Origin: Exophiala sp. HKRS030
Lineage: Eukaryota > Ascomycota > Eurotiomycetes > Chaetothyriales > Herpotrichiellaceae
NCBI GenBank assembly: GCA_023897205.1
Contig: JAHWDD010000005.1
Coordinates: 558,001-622,000 of the forward strand
Length of the DNA stretch: 64,000 bases
Direction: 5' to 3'
How positions within the stretch are numbered: the first letter of the stretch is position 1; each line of letters opens with the position of its first letter. This document shows positions 11,356 through 23,899 of this stretch, one piece after another. Below the pieces are notes generated by a model that was not told the DNA's origin, did not search any database, and saw nothing but the letters and a program-made list of their open reading frames with translations. Both the position numbers and the translations under genes were made by a program.

Positions 11356-12295
11356 ATCGCAAGTCATCCCAGGTCGATAGTAGTCATACACACATCAAGA
11401 TTCGCAAGCAGCAACGCCTGGACGACAGCAACCAGGAGACCGGGCGCAAAACTGACAACGTTGAAATTGCCTCAGGCAGTCGAATCTTCAAAGCCAAGTC
11501 AGCTCCTCGCCCCCTATGGCGAGTACGCTAGCGGAATAACATGCCTGTTCATCGATATTCAGCTCTTTCTGCGAAAACGTCGGGGGCGGTTAGAGACTGC
11601 CGAAGCGGAAAGTTCGAAAATCAGGTCTCGGAAGATTACTGTACCAGTGCATTTTAAAACGTAGGTCTATCTTATCTCCCAATTGACATTCTGATCATTG
11701 ATTTACATCACCTCATTCTGTCTAAATCTTCTGGCAACCCTGCTGTTGACTGAGTATCCTCTTCTCATGGCATTGCACTCTCACCTTGTCTTCCTGGATA
11801 GTGGTGACTCGATTGACGATATTATCAGAGCCGTCTACGAATCGATCGCGACGATTTTGTGATCGCTGTCGGGAAGTTACCTGTACCATGATACTTGTTT
11901 CTTACCGACTCGGAATCTTACCGGTCCAGATAGGGAGAGTTGCTATTAAAATCGAACGAACAGTGAAGAAAGAAGTCTTATTTCCAATGTACCCTGTACA
12001 AATACTTAGTATTAAGAAGCTAGGACTGTGTGGGTGCCTGGATATGCACATAGCACCTGGATTAACAGATCCCACAAGGTAGAAAATGAAAAATGCCCGA
12101 CTCTCGAATCGTTCGAAATCAATCGTAATCATCGACCCTGTCTCACCACTCTCTTCTGGTTCTCGATGGTCCACCACACGCTTGCATGCGAGTTTGCTGC
12201 CACTGGCTCGCCGGGTCCCGATCACCCGCTGCCGAACAAGGTTTTGTAAAGATGTGCAAAGCCATTGTTTATCCCGGTCGTCTGATATTATTTGA
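11356..12295. other. no gene seen
   Basis: After the relic the frame stays open to 11664 without recognisable motifs. 11700-12295 holds only short shadow ORFs. It may be remnants of the dead regulator. Confidence 0.3.
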
Positions 12296-13409
12296 TCAAA
12301 CAGGCGTGAAAATCTTCGCATCGGTGAAATTGCCTTTCATGTCACCGTACAGCTCATTCCAATCTGTATCGGCAAGGTCCAAACGTTTGACGGTCCCAGT
12401 TTTGCTCAGATCATAGTCTTTTAGATACATGAAGATAGAAATGGGCACGACGGAACTCTCGTAGAAGAAGACCATATCCTGGAGGTCGTAATAAGTTCTC
12501 CAGAGAGTCGGCCACACGTCTAGACCGGCGTTGATCTGACTTTTGGGGACGAAGGGGACGCTGACTGCTCGAATCATGGCGGCCGTGGTCGCGACCGAAG
12601 CCATCAAACCCGGAGAGTCAGCCGTTATCGTGTTATAGTAGGAAAGTCGGACAAAGCGGTCTAGAGCCGTGAAAGTCTTGTCAGCACACTTGTTCGGTGT
12701 TTGAAAAAGTCAAAGTCACAAGTTCACACGACATACCTGCTGGAGTTCCTGTCCCGGGCAGCGAATAGTTCGACATGGGTGTCCAGTATTCCCAGATGGC
12801 AATTTGCTCGTCATAGGTGGGATCATTCGTCATGACCTGGTACTGTTGGCCGTGGTGTATAGTGAGCTGCCCGTTCAGATACTCGATGATGAGGTTGTCT
12901 CCCGACTTGTCCGTCAGAGTGATATGGCCGACGGATGAGACCCCGGTGACCAGCGTCGCCGTTACGACTTGTAGATTCGTCGAGTTCAGGTCCGCGACCA
13001 CCCCCGCAACCGTGTCGTACATGTCGAGGTAGTACTGAAGCCAGGCGCCGATGGCTACACCCGGGCGTGAGGTGTTGCGCGCCCCGTAGTCGCTGGGTCC
13101 GAGGTAGAGTATGCTACCGGTCAGACCTGCGGAGTTGATGCCGTCGATGGTGACTTTATCGTACATTGTTGCCACCATACTGCCGTACTTCGAGGTCCAC
13201 CGCAGGGGATTGGCTTCGACGGAACCATTGCGCTCAATACCAGCTGGGAAGATGTAGATGCTTGAATTGGTCGAGGCCACAAAATCCATCGACCGACCGA
13301 CCGTGATACGGTCGTCGACGTTGGCATGGTAAGTCACCCGAGAGCAGGCACTGACCCCACTGCTCAACAGTAGAAGAGCCCCCGGAATACAGCGACTGGA
13401 AAACATCAT
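12296..13409 (-). CDS. secreted Ntn hydrolase of the choloylglycine hydrolase / penicillin V acylase family, 2 exons
   Basis: Linear amide C-N hydrolase. Exons are 12737-13409 and 12296-12660 on the minus strand, giving 345 residues. The intron (GTATGT..GCTGAC..CTCTAG, 76 nt) joins GTGTPA to DRFVRLSYY, as expected for the family; other acceptors break the frame. A signal peptide (hydrophobic ALLLLSSGVSA) should be cut before Cys22, which would expose the N-terminal cysteine nucleophile needed for catalysis (SA|CSRVTYHA). Conserved pieces include GRSMDF, MTNDPTYDEQ, SLPGT and WRTYYDLQ. Likely extracellular or vacuolar amide hydrolysis; the natural substrate is not evident. Confidence 0.87.
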
Positions 13410-13462
13410 CTTACTTGGACGCCGGTACGTCCTTGTTGAGAGCCCTCACGAGTATGACAGAG

Positions 13463-13474
13463 TATATATAATTA
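13463..13474 (-). promoter_or_regulatory. TATA box of the Ntn hydrolase gene
   Basis: TATATATAATTA lies 54 bp upstream of the ATG at 13409, a plausible distance for a strong TATA promoter. Confidence 0.5.
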
Positions 13475-14708
13475 GGGTGGACAACGAATATCATATGGCG
13501 TGTCGACACGGGCGCGCTGTGTTTATACCTCTCTCACCTACCTTCCAATGAACTTCTAAGGTCATATCCCTTCTCCCCGGTATATCTTTTCGTGGGGCTC
13601 TGGTGAACTATTGGTTTGTAAACAGTGATGCTATCTGTACCCAGACTCCCAACAACAACACAGCCGTTTAGTTCGGGGGAGAAGTTTGCACGCCCGTGCT
13701 TGAGTTTTGTGACAAACAGGCATAATCTGAGATTTATTGGTTATTTTGGCCCAACAAAAAGCCAACCTGAGGCTGCAGTGGCTCGATGCAGAAGGGGGAA
13801 ACTTCAAAAGCATGGACAGCAATCCTAGATAGAGTCTAGCCTCATAGTAAACCCGGAAGTCGAAGTTAATAATGTAAGAGACAAGACATATTAAAAGATT
13901 CGTTGGCGGAGAAATCTGTCATTCATGAAAGGATGTCCGTGTCAAACTTCAATAAGGGCTCGGACCTCATAATTGTCGAGCTCAAAGACTTTGTTCCTAT
14001 GGCGATAGGCTGACAGGTTCGAACAAGGCTTTCCTCAAGCTTTTTTGGCACAACCCAAGCTCGACACCTGCAAATCCTTAGTGATATTTTCTCGCGGCAT
14101 TCTTCTCTTGGAATTGGAAGATTCTGATCTGTGTATATCGCGTCAGATACACGGTGGCTTGCCGTGATGATGAGGACAGAGAAAATAGATATCTCATCGT
14201 TTTGTAGACAATACCTATCTTGAGTTCTCCACTCTGTTCGCCGTATATCAACTTCCGCCATAGTTTAATGAATTATCGGACTTGCGAGGCGCCGCCGAAC
14301 TCTTATCATAATCGACATGGAGGGTCCTAGTGATTGCCACACCTTGTCCTTTGTGAAAAATCAAAACCTAACTGTTGGAGGAACAGTATTCACATGGTGA
14401 AAGCTCGACTCGACTCGGATGAGCAGTTTACTTCAGCATGTCCTGGTCGACGCTAAATCTAGATCGGTCATATTGGATTTGGACGTCTGGAAAATAACCT
14501 GAGCAGCAGCAGCAGCATCTAGTGGTGTTGCAGACCGCATGCGATGCTATGCTCGAATTGATGGTCTACCACATGACTTCTGATCTGAACTGAGGGCTTG
14601 AATCACCACAGGTAAAGAAAGGGCCATTCAGATAAGTTCAACTAAATCCATTACAAGGATGGGTGCTGATGCGACAAATTCAGCTTCACCAGAGGTATTG
14701 CATGGCAT
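13475..14708. other. 1.2 kb intergenic, no gene seen
   Basis: The longest ORF (13923-14261, minus, 112 codons) has no recognisable features. A short AGC run occurs near 14507. It separates two minus-strand genes. Confidence 0.35.
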
Positions 14709-16187
14709 CTAAACTTTCATCATGAACGGATCCCGCACATCGTCACTCAAATCAATCATGACATTTTTGACCCGTGTATACTCCAAGAGTGCTTCTGTCC
14801 CACGCTCTTTTCCCACTCCACTCTGACCTAAGCCACCAAAGGGTGCCATGGCAGCAGCGGAACGATATGTGTTCACCCAAACTTGGCCAGCCTTGATGCG
14901 AGCTGCAAAGGTGTGCGCTCTGCGGAGGTTGTTTGTCCACACACCAGCAGCGAGGCCAAACATGGTGCCGTTGGCGATCTGGACAGCCTCATCCTCAGTA
15001 TCAAAGGGAATTACCGCAAGGACGGGCCCAAAGACTTCAGTCTGAGCGAGGCTAGCTTTCGGGTCAACGTTGGTGAAAATCGTGGGTGCAACACACAACC
15101 CGCCCAGTTCGTCGCTGGCAGCTCTTCCGCCCGCCACGAGTTTCGCTCCATCCTGTTCGGCCTGGTCGATGTGGCGCAAGATGGATTCACGTTGTCCCTG
15201 ATGTGCAACAGGGCCCATGTCTGTGGTCAGGTCTAGAGGGTCTCCGAACTTGATGTTTTTGATGCTGGCCGCAATACCTTCAACGACCTTGTCCTGGATT
15301 GATCGGTGGACCAACAACCTTGACCCCGCGATACATGTCTGTCCGGACGCCGCAAAGATTCCTGCCACACAGCCAGGGATCGCGCGATCGAGGTTAGCAT
15401 CGTCGAGAATGATGTTAGCTGACTTCCCCCCGAGCTCCAAGATGGCCGGAACGATGTTTTCAGCGGCTTGTCTGGCTATGATTCGACCGACGCCAACGCT
15501 CCCCGTGAAGCTCACACGGCTGACGCCAGGGTGTGTCACAAGGGCTCTGCCTATATCGCTCTTCCCAGATACCACGTTGAAGACACCGGGCGGGAAGCCT
15601 GCCCGCTCGACGATCTTTGCGAAATAGCATGTGCTCGCCGTGGTGAACTCACTAGGTTTGACGACTGCTGTGTTGCCAGTGGCAAGACATGGTGCAAGCT
15701 TGTTGGCGAGGATGGCCACTGGGCTGTTCCATGGCGTTATCAAGGCACAAACCCCATACGGTTCTCGTAGAGTATAGTCGAAGACGCTGGGGTTGTCCAT
15801 GGGTTTGACTTCGCCAACCAGTTTATCCGCCATACCAGCAAAAAATCGGTAGCACCTGGCAGCAAAGTGCATTTGGGCTTTTGTCTCGCGACGAATTTTG
15901 CCATTGTCCAAGCTTTCAATGGTCGACAGGTTCTCTGCTTCCTCTTCGATGAGATCTGAGAGTCGGAGCATCAACTTGGACCGATGGTAGCCAGTTGTTC
16001 TCCCCCATGAGAGAGACGCTGCAAGAGCAGCTTTGACCGCCTCGTCAACATCTTCGACTGATGCTTGTGCCACCGTCGCCCATGGTTTGCCAGTGTATGG
16101 ATTCAACGTCTCTTCCCTCGGGCCACGACCCTTGGCTTCTTTTCCGTTGATAAAGAGATTGAACTCTTGTAACGGTTTCCCTGCCAT
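14709..16187 (-). CDS. NAD(P)-dependent aldehyde dehydrogenase
   Basis: Single-exon ALDH superfamily enzyme of 492 residues, oxidising an aldehyde to its acid. The nucleophile is Cys285 (SGQTCIAGSR), the general base Glu251 (LELGGKSAN), and the cofactor loop SFTGSVGVGR. The PWNSP motif and C-terminal FGG.GQSG.GKERG complete the family pattern. No targeting peptide or PTS1 is visible (it ends FMMKV). Substrate is open; aromatic or aliphatic aldehydes are both possible. Confidence 0.92.
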   Translation of the reverse strand: MAGKPLQEFNLFINGKEAKGRGPREETLNPYTGKPWATVAQASVEDVDEAVKAALAASLSWGRTTGYHRSKLMLRLSDLIEEEAENLSTIESLDNGKIRRETKAQMHFAARCYRFFAGMADKLVGEVKPMDNPSVFDYTLREPYGVCALITPWNSPVAILANKLAPCLATGNTAVVKPSEFTTASTCYFAKIVERAGFPPGVFNVVSGKSDIGRALVTHPGVSRVSFTGSVGVGRIIARQAAENIVPAILELGGKSANIILDDANLDRAIPGCVAGIFAASGQTCIAGSRLLVHRSIQDKVVEGIAASIKNIKFGDPLDLTTDMGPVAHQGQRESILRHIDQAEQDGAKLVAGGRAASDELGGLCVAPTIFTNVDPKASLAQTEVFGPVLAVIPFDTEDEAVQIANGTMFGLAAGVWTNNLRRAHTFAARIKAGQVWVNTYRSAAAMAPFGGLGQSGVGKERGTEALLEYTRVKNVMIDLSDDVRDPFMMKV

Positions 16188-17502
16188 CGCGAATAACTAT
16201 CCGACTTAGAGGATAATGTGCATGGATGTCGAAATGATGCATCACGTTTCATGCATTTTTCCCCTCATCTTCTCCGGCCCGAATCCGAGCCGAAATCCTC
16301 TGCTCCTCAATTCTGGTTTAAAAAAAAGAACTTCGATGAAAACGTTGGGAGATTAATCGGAGATGATCGTTCTGGGAAAAGCACTCTTGAGAGCTGGATT
16401 TGTGTTAATTCAATGGCATTGTTTTCGGCCATTGGACAGAAAGACTTCTTCGTCACTGACGCAAGACACTGAGGTACCTGGGCATCCCTTGGGGATGACT
16501 GCTCTGCGTCAAAAAGCCTTGAAGAGGCCTCCCGTTTCTCTTTCGCCGGGTTTACAGAAGAATCACATCTCGCGAGCAGGTCCCGGGCTATTCACGTACG
16601 ATCGGTCATCTGGCTGGGACGCCGCAGAGGGATCAAGTACCCCGGAGGACTTATACTTTAGGCCAGTCTTCCTTTGACTACTATTCTTTCTCGACGTCTC
16701 TTTCTAATCACTGAAGACCTAAGATGTCTTCGTGCAGTGCACGGGCTTCGACTGGTACAGCGTATGAAGGCTTCGATATGGGATTCATAAAATCAATTAC
16801 TGGAGTCACACTCACTTCTGGGTCCGGCTCCCCACCCCCACTGATTTACCCGGTGACTAAGTTGCTTGTCCAGAGCCCGGTCGTTGAGCTTAATATAATC
16901 TTCCCTGAACCATTTCTAGGCCTGTCATCAGCTCGCTTCAATGACGTGTGATATGCTGAGGATCAATCTCACTAGCTGATTAGCTGCTATACCGACCTCG
17001 GAGGCTGAAGCACAGCGGAGGATGCACTCCTGGCTAGTGTACGACTTCCGGTACATATCGGACCATGGCTTGGATTCGATGACATAGTCTCAAGAGTTAC
17101 CTCTTGATTCTTGAGTCTCGGACCATGGTGTCCAGATTCCCATCCTCGTACAAAAAAAAGGTCGGTCCGAGCGCTGGCCTTCGGGGAGCCTAGTGGAACT
17201 CCTCGGTCACTTCGGCTTCGGTGGGGTTTTCGTTCTCCATAGTCTCTCCGCAAATGTCAACAGTATTCCATGCGTTTGGGAAATATTTGAAGACCATGAT
17301 ATCGGAAATGGACGATTCGTGATGTCTTTGGACGAAAACAAAGGATCGAACTAGTTGCACAATAGGACTAAGGCCAGCGTTGTCGCTTTACGAACCAATA
17401 CTTATGTGGCCGACATTCGGGGAATACTTCATGTCTTTTTGTTCATTTCATTTGATCATCCCTACGAGCTGACAACAGCAATCCTGAGATTCAGTGGTAA
17501 CA
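16188..17502. other. 1.3 kb divergent intergenic region
   Basis: Separates the minus-strand ALDH from the plus-strand acetoacetyl-CoA synthetase, so it carries both promoters. Two CCTCGG motifs are listed separately. Short ORFs here show no domains. Confidence 0.4.
16996..17206. promoter_or_regulatory. two CCTCGG motifs upstream of acetoacetyl-CoA synthetase
   Basis: CCTCGG at 16996-17001 (inside CCTCGGAGG) and at 17201-17206. This hexamer is the known core bound by fungal fatty-acid regulators FarA/FarB. They lie about 300-500 bp before the ATG. Function is inferred only. Confidence 0.4.
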
Positions 17503-20217
17503 ATGGCGATTACTCCTGCGTATATCCCTCCGGGAGGCTTGCGGACACCCTTGGATGACTTCAAAGACTACGTCAATCAGAGCCATGGCCTGCGGCTGAG
17601 TGAGTACCATCATCACACTTACAGCCACAGGATACGACAGTATCTTACGGAGTTGAGTGCTGACCATGAAACCCGACTTACAGATACATTCGAAGACCTA
17701 CACACCTTCTCAATCAATCGAATGAATGAATTCTGGATGTCACTATGGCGGTTTGGAAAAATCAAAGCCTCCATCCACCCGACCAAGATAAGTCTTGAGG
17801 CCCCACAAAGCGATGTGCAATGGAGCTCACATATTCACACGCTATTGACGAAAACATCCCTATCGACCAGTTTCCCAAATTCTTCGAGGACGCGAGACTA
17901 AATTTCGCTGAGAATATGCTGTGCGGAGATGAGGATCGACTCGCCATCGTCGACATGGACGAGCAATGCCTCTGGACGCCTCGAAAGTATACATGGACGC
18001 AGCTTCGAGATCTTGTCTCGGTGTACTCCTCTGGTATACGTGCCGCAGGACTAAGGAAAGGGGACGCCGTCACTTGTACGCACTCCTTTATTCATTCTCT
18101 TGGTCACAGTCTATGGACTCTAACATCTAGAAGTGATAGGAGGAAACTGTGCACGTTCGCTGGCGCTCCTCCTCGCAACTGCTTCTGTAGGATGCGTATT
18201 TTCCTCCTTTGCCACAGATATTGGAGAAAAGGTACGATTTTTACCCAAAGATTGCGACAGTCCATAGTCCCTAACCGCAATCTAGGCATTGAGTGATCGA
18301 CTTGTTCAGCTCGAACCCAAGCTCCTTTTTGCAGAATCGACGTATTGGTATAATGGTAAAAAGGTCGATATCTCAACCAAAATTGATAGCTGCACGAGCA
18401 ACTTGTCCAACTCGTGCGCAACAGTCATTATCGGAGACACAAGAAGGGTGAAGAGTCGATGGTTAGTGCATTGTTAGATACCCTTCTGCGGAGTTGTGCT
18501 GATGGTACATACTGCAGCACTAGTATCGATGACTTTATCAAGAAAGCGCCCAAGTCACCTCTCAAGTTCGAACAGGTGCCCTTCAACACACCACTTGTCG
18601 TGATGTTTTCTTCCGGTACAACAGGAACACCTAAAGGCATCGTTCACTCACATGGTGTATGTCAATACCTCCCAATTGTAGGAGCCATAAACTGACGGTT
18701 TGCTCTCTCTAATTTACAGGGTCTTGTGTTGAACGGATACAAGGAACATAAGCTCCACAACGGGTTTGGACCCGAGGATGTGCATTTCCACTTCAGCAAT
18801 GTGAGTGTCCAGTACATCCGTTATTTGTTATCCTTGACATACTGACAACCGAACTAGATCGGATGGACCCTCTGGAACATATCGATTGGCGCCCTCTTTT
18901 GCAAATCTACCATGGTTCTATATGACGGTTCACCATTCTACCCCAACCCCGACGATTTTCTCAAGGCAGTTTTTGCCAACGGGTAAGTTCCACTATATTG
19001 TCCCAAGCTGTACAGCCTGCACCCACAAGCCTTTGCTGAGTCTATCAACAGTGTCACCGCTTTCGGTGCTGGTCCACGATACTACGATGAACTTCAGAAA
19101 CGAAATGTCAAACCTAGTGAGTCTGCTTCTCTTTCCTCCTATATGCCGATATACCCTCAAAGGCCCTGCTGACCGTCGAATCTTTAGGAAAATACGCAAA
19201 CGACCTTCACACCATCTTCTCCACCGGTGCCGTCTTAACGCCTGCTCTTGCAACCTGGCTCATCGAAGCGTTCGGACCGGTGTGCCAGATAGGGTTCTCG
19301 GGAGGCACCGAGCTCTGCGGCTCTTTTATGCACGGCACACGTTCTCTACCTTCCTACCCTGGCGAAATATCCGTCAAGGCACTCGGCATGGACATTGCCG
19401 CCTTCTCACCCGACGGCACACCGGTCCCGGAAGGGGAGGCAGGTGAGCTCGTGTGTCGAAAACCGTTTCCCAACATGCCTGCCATGTTTTTACGGGATCC
19501 GGACAAGAAACGGTATCACGCGGCGTACTTTGAAGGATTTCCACGTGCGTATTAATTCCCTGGTTCACCCTCAATGATTTACAAAAGCCAACCTCCTCTT
19601 ACTTCATACATCTATTCTGACACAAAAGAGTTGCAACTGGAACAGACGTATGGACACATGGGGACTTCATGAGAGTCAACCCTGAAACAAACGGGATCTA
19701 CGTCCTGGGACGAAGCGACGGGACCCTCAATCCGTCCGGCGTCCGTTTTGGCAGTTCCGAAATCTACAATATCTTGTCCACGCCAAAATTCGCCGACGAC
19801 ATTGCCGACTCCATCGTCGTGGGTCAACAGCGTACGTCACCGTCGTTTTCTGACTCGACGGAACGTGTTTTGTTGTTTATCAAGTGTCGGTCTCACGACG
19901 ACAATACAACTACCACCACCACATCTCTCTTTCCGCCGAGGGACCTCGATCGACGTATTCGAGAACAAATAGCCACGGACCTCACTCGCCGTCACGTCCC
20001 GTCTCACATTTTTCAAGTCGCCGAGATTCCATATAATGTCAACGGCAAGAAGATGGAGATCCAAGTCAAGGCGGTGGTCAACAGTGGGGCGAGCGCCACG
20101 ACAAAACAGAGACTCAACCAGCAGGAAGTGGCCATGTTGAAACAATTTGAGAAATTTCATCATCTGGAAAAGTTGTTGGAGAATGCAAAGGCAGAGGGGG
20201 TGAAGGCCAAGTTGTGA
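17503..20217 (+). CDS. acetoacetyl-CoA synthetase, 11 exons
   Basis: ATP-dependent ligase of the ANL family making acetoacetyl-CoA from acetoacetate, a cytosolic route to sterol precursors or ketone-body use. Exons: 17503-17599, 17684-17787, 17841-18075, 18134-18231, 18286-18461, 18518-18656, 18720-18800, 18858-18982, 19052-19116, 19188-19544 and 19646-20217, giving 682 residues. Motifs are the P-loop-like [38 protein letters not shown] and a C-terminal NGKK lysine site. Nine introns are GT-AG. Intron 2 (17788-17840) reads ATAAGT..CACAC; removing exactly these 53 nt gives a joint whose length matches the family without gaps. The gene converges with the regulator at 20431. Confidence 0.9.
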
Positions 20218-20430
20218 GACTGGTGATCCGTATACATTTCCATGTCAGAAACGTTGGGAGAGAGTCGTGAGAATACAGAATAGAAAGCTACAAAGCTAGA
20301 TGAAAGAGAATAGAATTGACTTCACATATCATATTTGTATGGATAAAGACCTAGGTATGCCGCATGATATACGTAAATGTATGTACCACTGACCAGTGTA
20401 GTGGTACCCTTAGGAGTCATAGTCGAACAG

Positions 20431-23111
20431 TCAATCAAATAATCCAGTCAATGCTGGGTCAACTAGGTCATCACATATGTCTATGGAAGAAAAGATATCA
20501 AACGCCCCGATATCAAAATCCATGACATCAAACATGTCAGTCTAAAACATGATTACCAAGAAATGTCAGTTATACCTATAAATCCCGAAGAGGGCAATCA
20601 TTTCGAACAGGAACCCACTTACCGAAGGTATAGACCGAGGAGGATCGAAGTCACCACCACCAGTGTCGACGTCTCCGAACTGGATCAAACCATCTCCCGT
20701 TACACCCATCCCACCCACGCGATTTGTGGCTTGAGGAGTAGTAGGGCAAGTGACGTTATTATCTTGTGTTGTACTATCGACGACTTCGACTCCGTCAATG
20801 TTTGTCTTCCTCGCCGCCGCGGCCCTGACGGTCTTGGAACAGAGAGCGACCGAATCACGGGGGAAGTGAAAAGAAATCTCCGAATCGGTGATGAGTTCGA
20901 TGAAAGCAAAGTGACCTGCGCACACGTCCAGTAAAGCCAAATCCCCCGCCGCGGTTTCCCTCGAAGGGTCCATCAGGACGTAAACCAAAAGATTCGCGTG
21001 GGCGTAAATCGGATAGTAAAAGGCCAACCACATGGGGGTGTTTGCGTCAGTCGTGGTGGCCCTCGCGGTCAAGATGATCTTTCTGGCCGCGTTGGCCACC
21101 ACCTCGGCCGACCTTTTGATCTGGTCCTGTATCATCGAGTCCAACTTTTCCGAAGCCGGATGGTCTGGGTCGACGTCGCCGCCACCGTGCTGTACATCGT
21201 GGTGATGGTACCTCGCCGAGAACCAAGGGTAAAAGAACATTATGTGAGTTGCCATGAAACTTCCCCAGATGGCGAAATGAAGGTAGATGCTTTGGTTCCG
21301 ACGGGCGGTAGACGGATAATTATCCTTCTCCTTCAGACACGACGGGATCGACTCGAAAAGTGTCTCGAGTTGTTGGTGGATGTCTTGGATCGTCTGAATG
21401 GCTTTGGTCACTGGTTGACGGGGAGCTTTGACGGACATGATCCGTCGGGAGATTTGGCTGGAGATTTGAGCGTGCTTGACGATCAATGTCAACGTCTCGA
21501 CGTCGATGGTACTACCTGGGGGTGCCTTGGTCGGGATAGGGGTACTGATGTTTTCGTCGTCGATGAGAGAGGGCCTCCCGCTACGAAACACGATTTGTTT
21601 TTCGAGGCAATAAATGGTCCACCATAGCCAGTTCCTCGTCAAGACGTCCGCTTCGGGCAGGTTCCACGATCGTGCCGGAGAGCGGTGAAGGCCTCTCGCC
21701 AGTGCCAGTTGTACGGCGTTACTGGCTAGAGGATATTCGATGGCGGGACTTCCCAACACCTCTGCGTAGAAGCCCTATCCAAGAAAAGAAAATAGGGTTA
21801 ATCATTACGCGTGAATCACCAAAAAAGAGAGAGAAAAACACACTGCTTCTCATGAGAGATCCAAGGACCTACTCACCATAAGGACAATCGCCTGTAGCGC
21901 AGTAAACCCAGACCGACCAAATAACATTTCACCAAACACCGACATTGCATTCATGAAGTATTGGTGACTTTTGGTGTTTGCGGCGATGAATGATACCGAG
22001 GTGTTTTTGGAAAGCAGAGCCCTACATCCGGATGCGTAGACGGTGTTGCGCAACGCGAACCAAGGAGCGTCGTGGGTCTGAGGGGAGTCGTCAGCCCGAG
22101 CGAAATGAGCACGCAGGCGACTCTCGAAACTCGGTCGATGTACCGTCCCAAACACGGCGTCGTAGGACTCTTCAAAGTACGCCTTGACGTAGGTCCAGGC
22201 CGTGGCTTCGTCTGGCTCCGGGTACTTTGTCTTGAGGCTTTTGAAACGCTTCATCTTCAGTCGACGGCTCCACGTTCGAGGAAGGTTGTGCGCCACCTCG
22301 ACGTATTCATCCGTACCCATTCTATTGCTGATCCATTTAATTCCTGGTTGAGAGCAGATGGACGCCCAAGAGCAAGGCCCATGATCTGTTCAAGAAAAAA
22401 TTTCAAACGGTCAATGAGTGATGGACTGCTCCAAGAGAGTGGAAGCCGAACAACATTTCGATTTTATAGTGTTGCTATAGGAAAGCAAAGTGAGAAGAAG
22501 TAGTACTTACGTTCCCAATACACTCGGTGAAGAGGAATGACACTCTCGTCGGTGTCGTGCTGATCCTGTGTCAACGATTTCATATTTGTTGGTGTTCCGG
22601 CGGAAGAAAAGTTCGGTGGTATTCTGCTGATACCGCGCACATTAAGCACGTTCGTCGGTGATATTATATCGGTTGATGCTGACATGGTTTCTCCTCGTTG
22701 TTCTTCGTAGATGTCAGACGTCGTGTATGAAGGTGTCGGAGGCAATATTGCTTTTGGTTGTGAAAGACCACCACCGTTGCTTGGTATAGATTTGATGAGA
22801 TTTGGTTGTGAAAGACTAGCGCCATCACCTGCTACAGGTTTGGTGGTATTTGGCCGTAAATCTGGTCTGGACGTTGACCCTGTCCTGGCGCGCTTCCCCC
22901 GTCGTGATATTGGATAGACGCATGCTGTTTGTTGCCTGTCACAGGTCTTGCATGGATGACCTCCACTACCTACAGAGCAATGCATTCAGCCGTCGATACA
23001 AGGAAAAGATCATCTTCGCTTACATTTTACTTTTCGATCGCGACAGTTCCCACAGGCGTTAGTCAATTTTACCTGCACCACAGGAGAACTTTTCACGGCC
23101 GAGAAATCCAT
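20431..23111 (-). CDS. Zn(II)2Cys6 transcription factor, 5 exons
   Basis: Nuclear regulator. Minus-strand exons 23024-23111, 22511-22969, 21877-22385, 20623-21774 and 20431-20541 give 772 residues. The cluster ACGNCRDRKVKC / PCKTC..C starts at Cys20 and is split by intron 1 inside the third cysteine codon. After a Ser/Pro-rich linker, exon 3 opens with HGPCSWASICSQPGIKW, a typical start of the fungal-specific domain, then TALQAIVLM. The splice at 20622-20542 adds an acidic, Phe-rich tail (DMFDVMDFDIGAFD) likely to be an activation region. It lies between acetoacetyl-CoA synthetase and the beta-oxidation gene and could control either. Confidence 0.87.
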
Positions 23112-23899
23112 GAGGGATGTTGGTGTATGTTTTGTGATGAACAGAGAATACCTTTAGATCGAAACGAAACCATAAGGTGGGGGTTGAGTGGTTGTAGTAG
23201 CGGTTACCCCGTAGGAGGAAGCATAGAATCCGGGGAACCAGATCAGTCTCCGGGGGTCCAACGCTCCTTTTCTCTACCTCAGCATCACCACTGACCAGGG
23301 ATTTGACGAGCATGAGACAAGAGTCAGAGAAGAGAAATCTCCCGGGGAATACTGTATCGAGAGGCAATACAAAAGCGGGATGCCCAGGTAAGCGACGCCC
23401 CCTCTCCAAAGGATCAAAGCCTTGCGGAGGTTCTTGCCCAGGAACTAATGAGTAAATCGCTCAACAGTAATTGGACAAATGACTACCTGGTGTCAGATCA
23501 GAATGCACGACGACGCAAGTACGAGAACCCCAGACCTGAGCAAACCATCCTTGGGGTGGTAAGGAACACTGCTTAGGTCAGACACAAGAAGGAACGGTTA
23601 AGAAAGGTCACCGAGTCAACCGGACCATGGAGGCTTTGTGAACAGTTTATTGGCGACGAACACCGAGGGTACCCGTCTCACCCCACAACCCCGAACACCG
23701 AATACCGAGGGCATCCTTCACCAACTCGTAGAAGGAGGTGATCGTCTTTGGAGCGACTCTTTTGGCACTCGTAATCTACTATGTTTTTGTACGACGTACG
23801 TACGTACATACAGCAGAAGTCCAAAGAACCATACTCAAAATCTTGATGGTCAAAAAGAGCAGATTCTCTTACTGTACTTACTGTACTGGAAGCTGGAAG
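23112..23899. other. promoter of the regulator and 3' flank of MFE-2
   Basis: No gene seen. An ORF at 23059-23409 (minus) overlaps the first exon of the regulator in another frame and is not needed. A CGTACGTACGTAC run sits near 23798. Confidence 0.4.

Noticed and set aside
12661..12736. Shorter introns (48 or 60 nt) in the Ntn hydrolase
   Set aside because: Both put the second exon out of frame; only the acceptor at 12661-12662 restores DRFVRLSYY.
20998..21627. 209-codon plus-strand ORF over the regulator at 20431
   Set aside because: No features; the minus strand encodes the conserved regulator domain.
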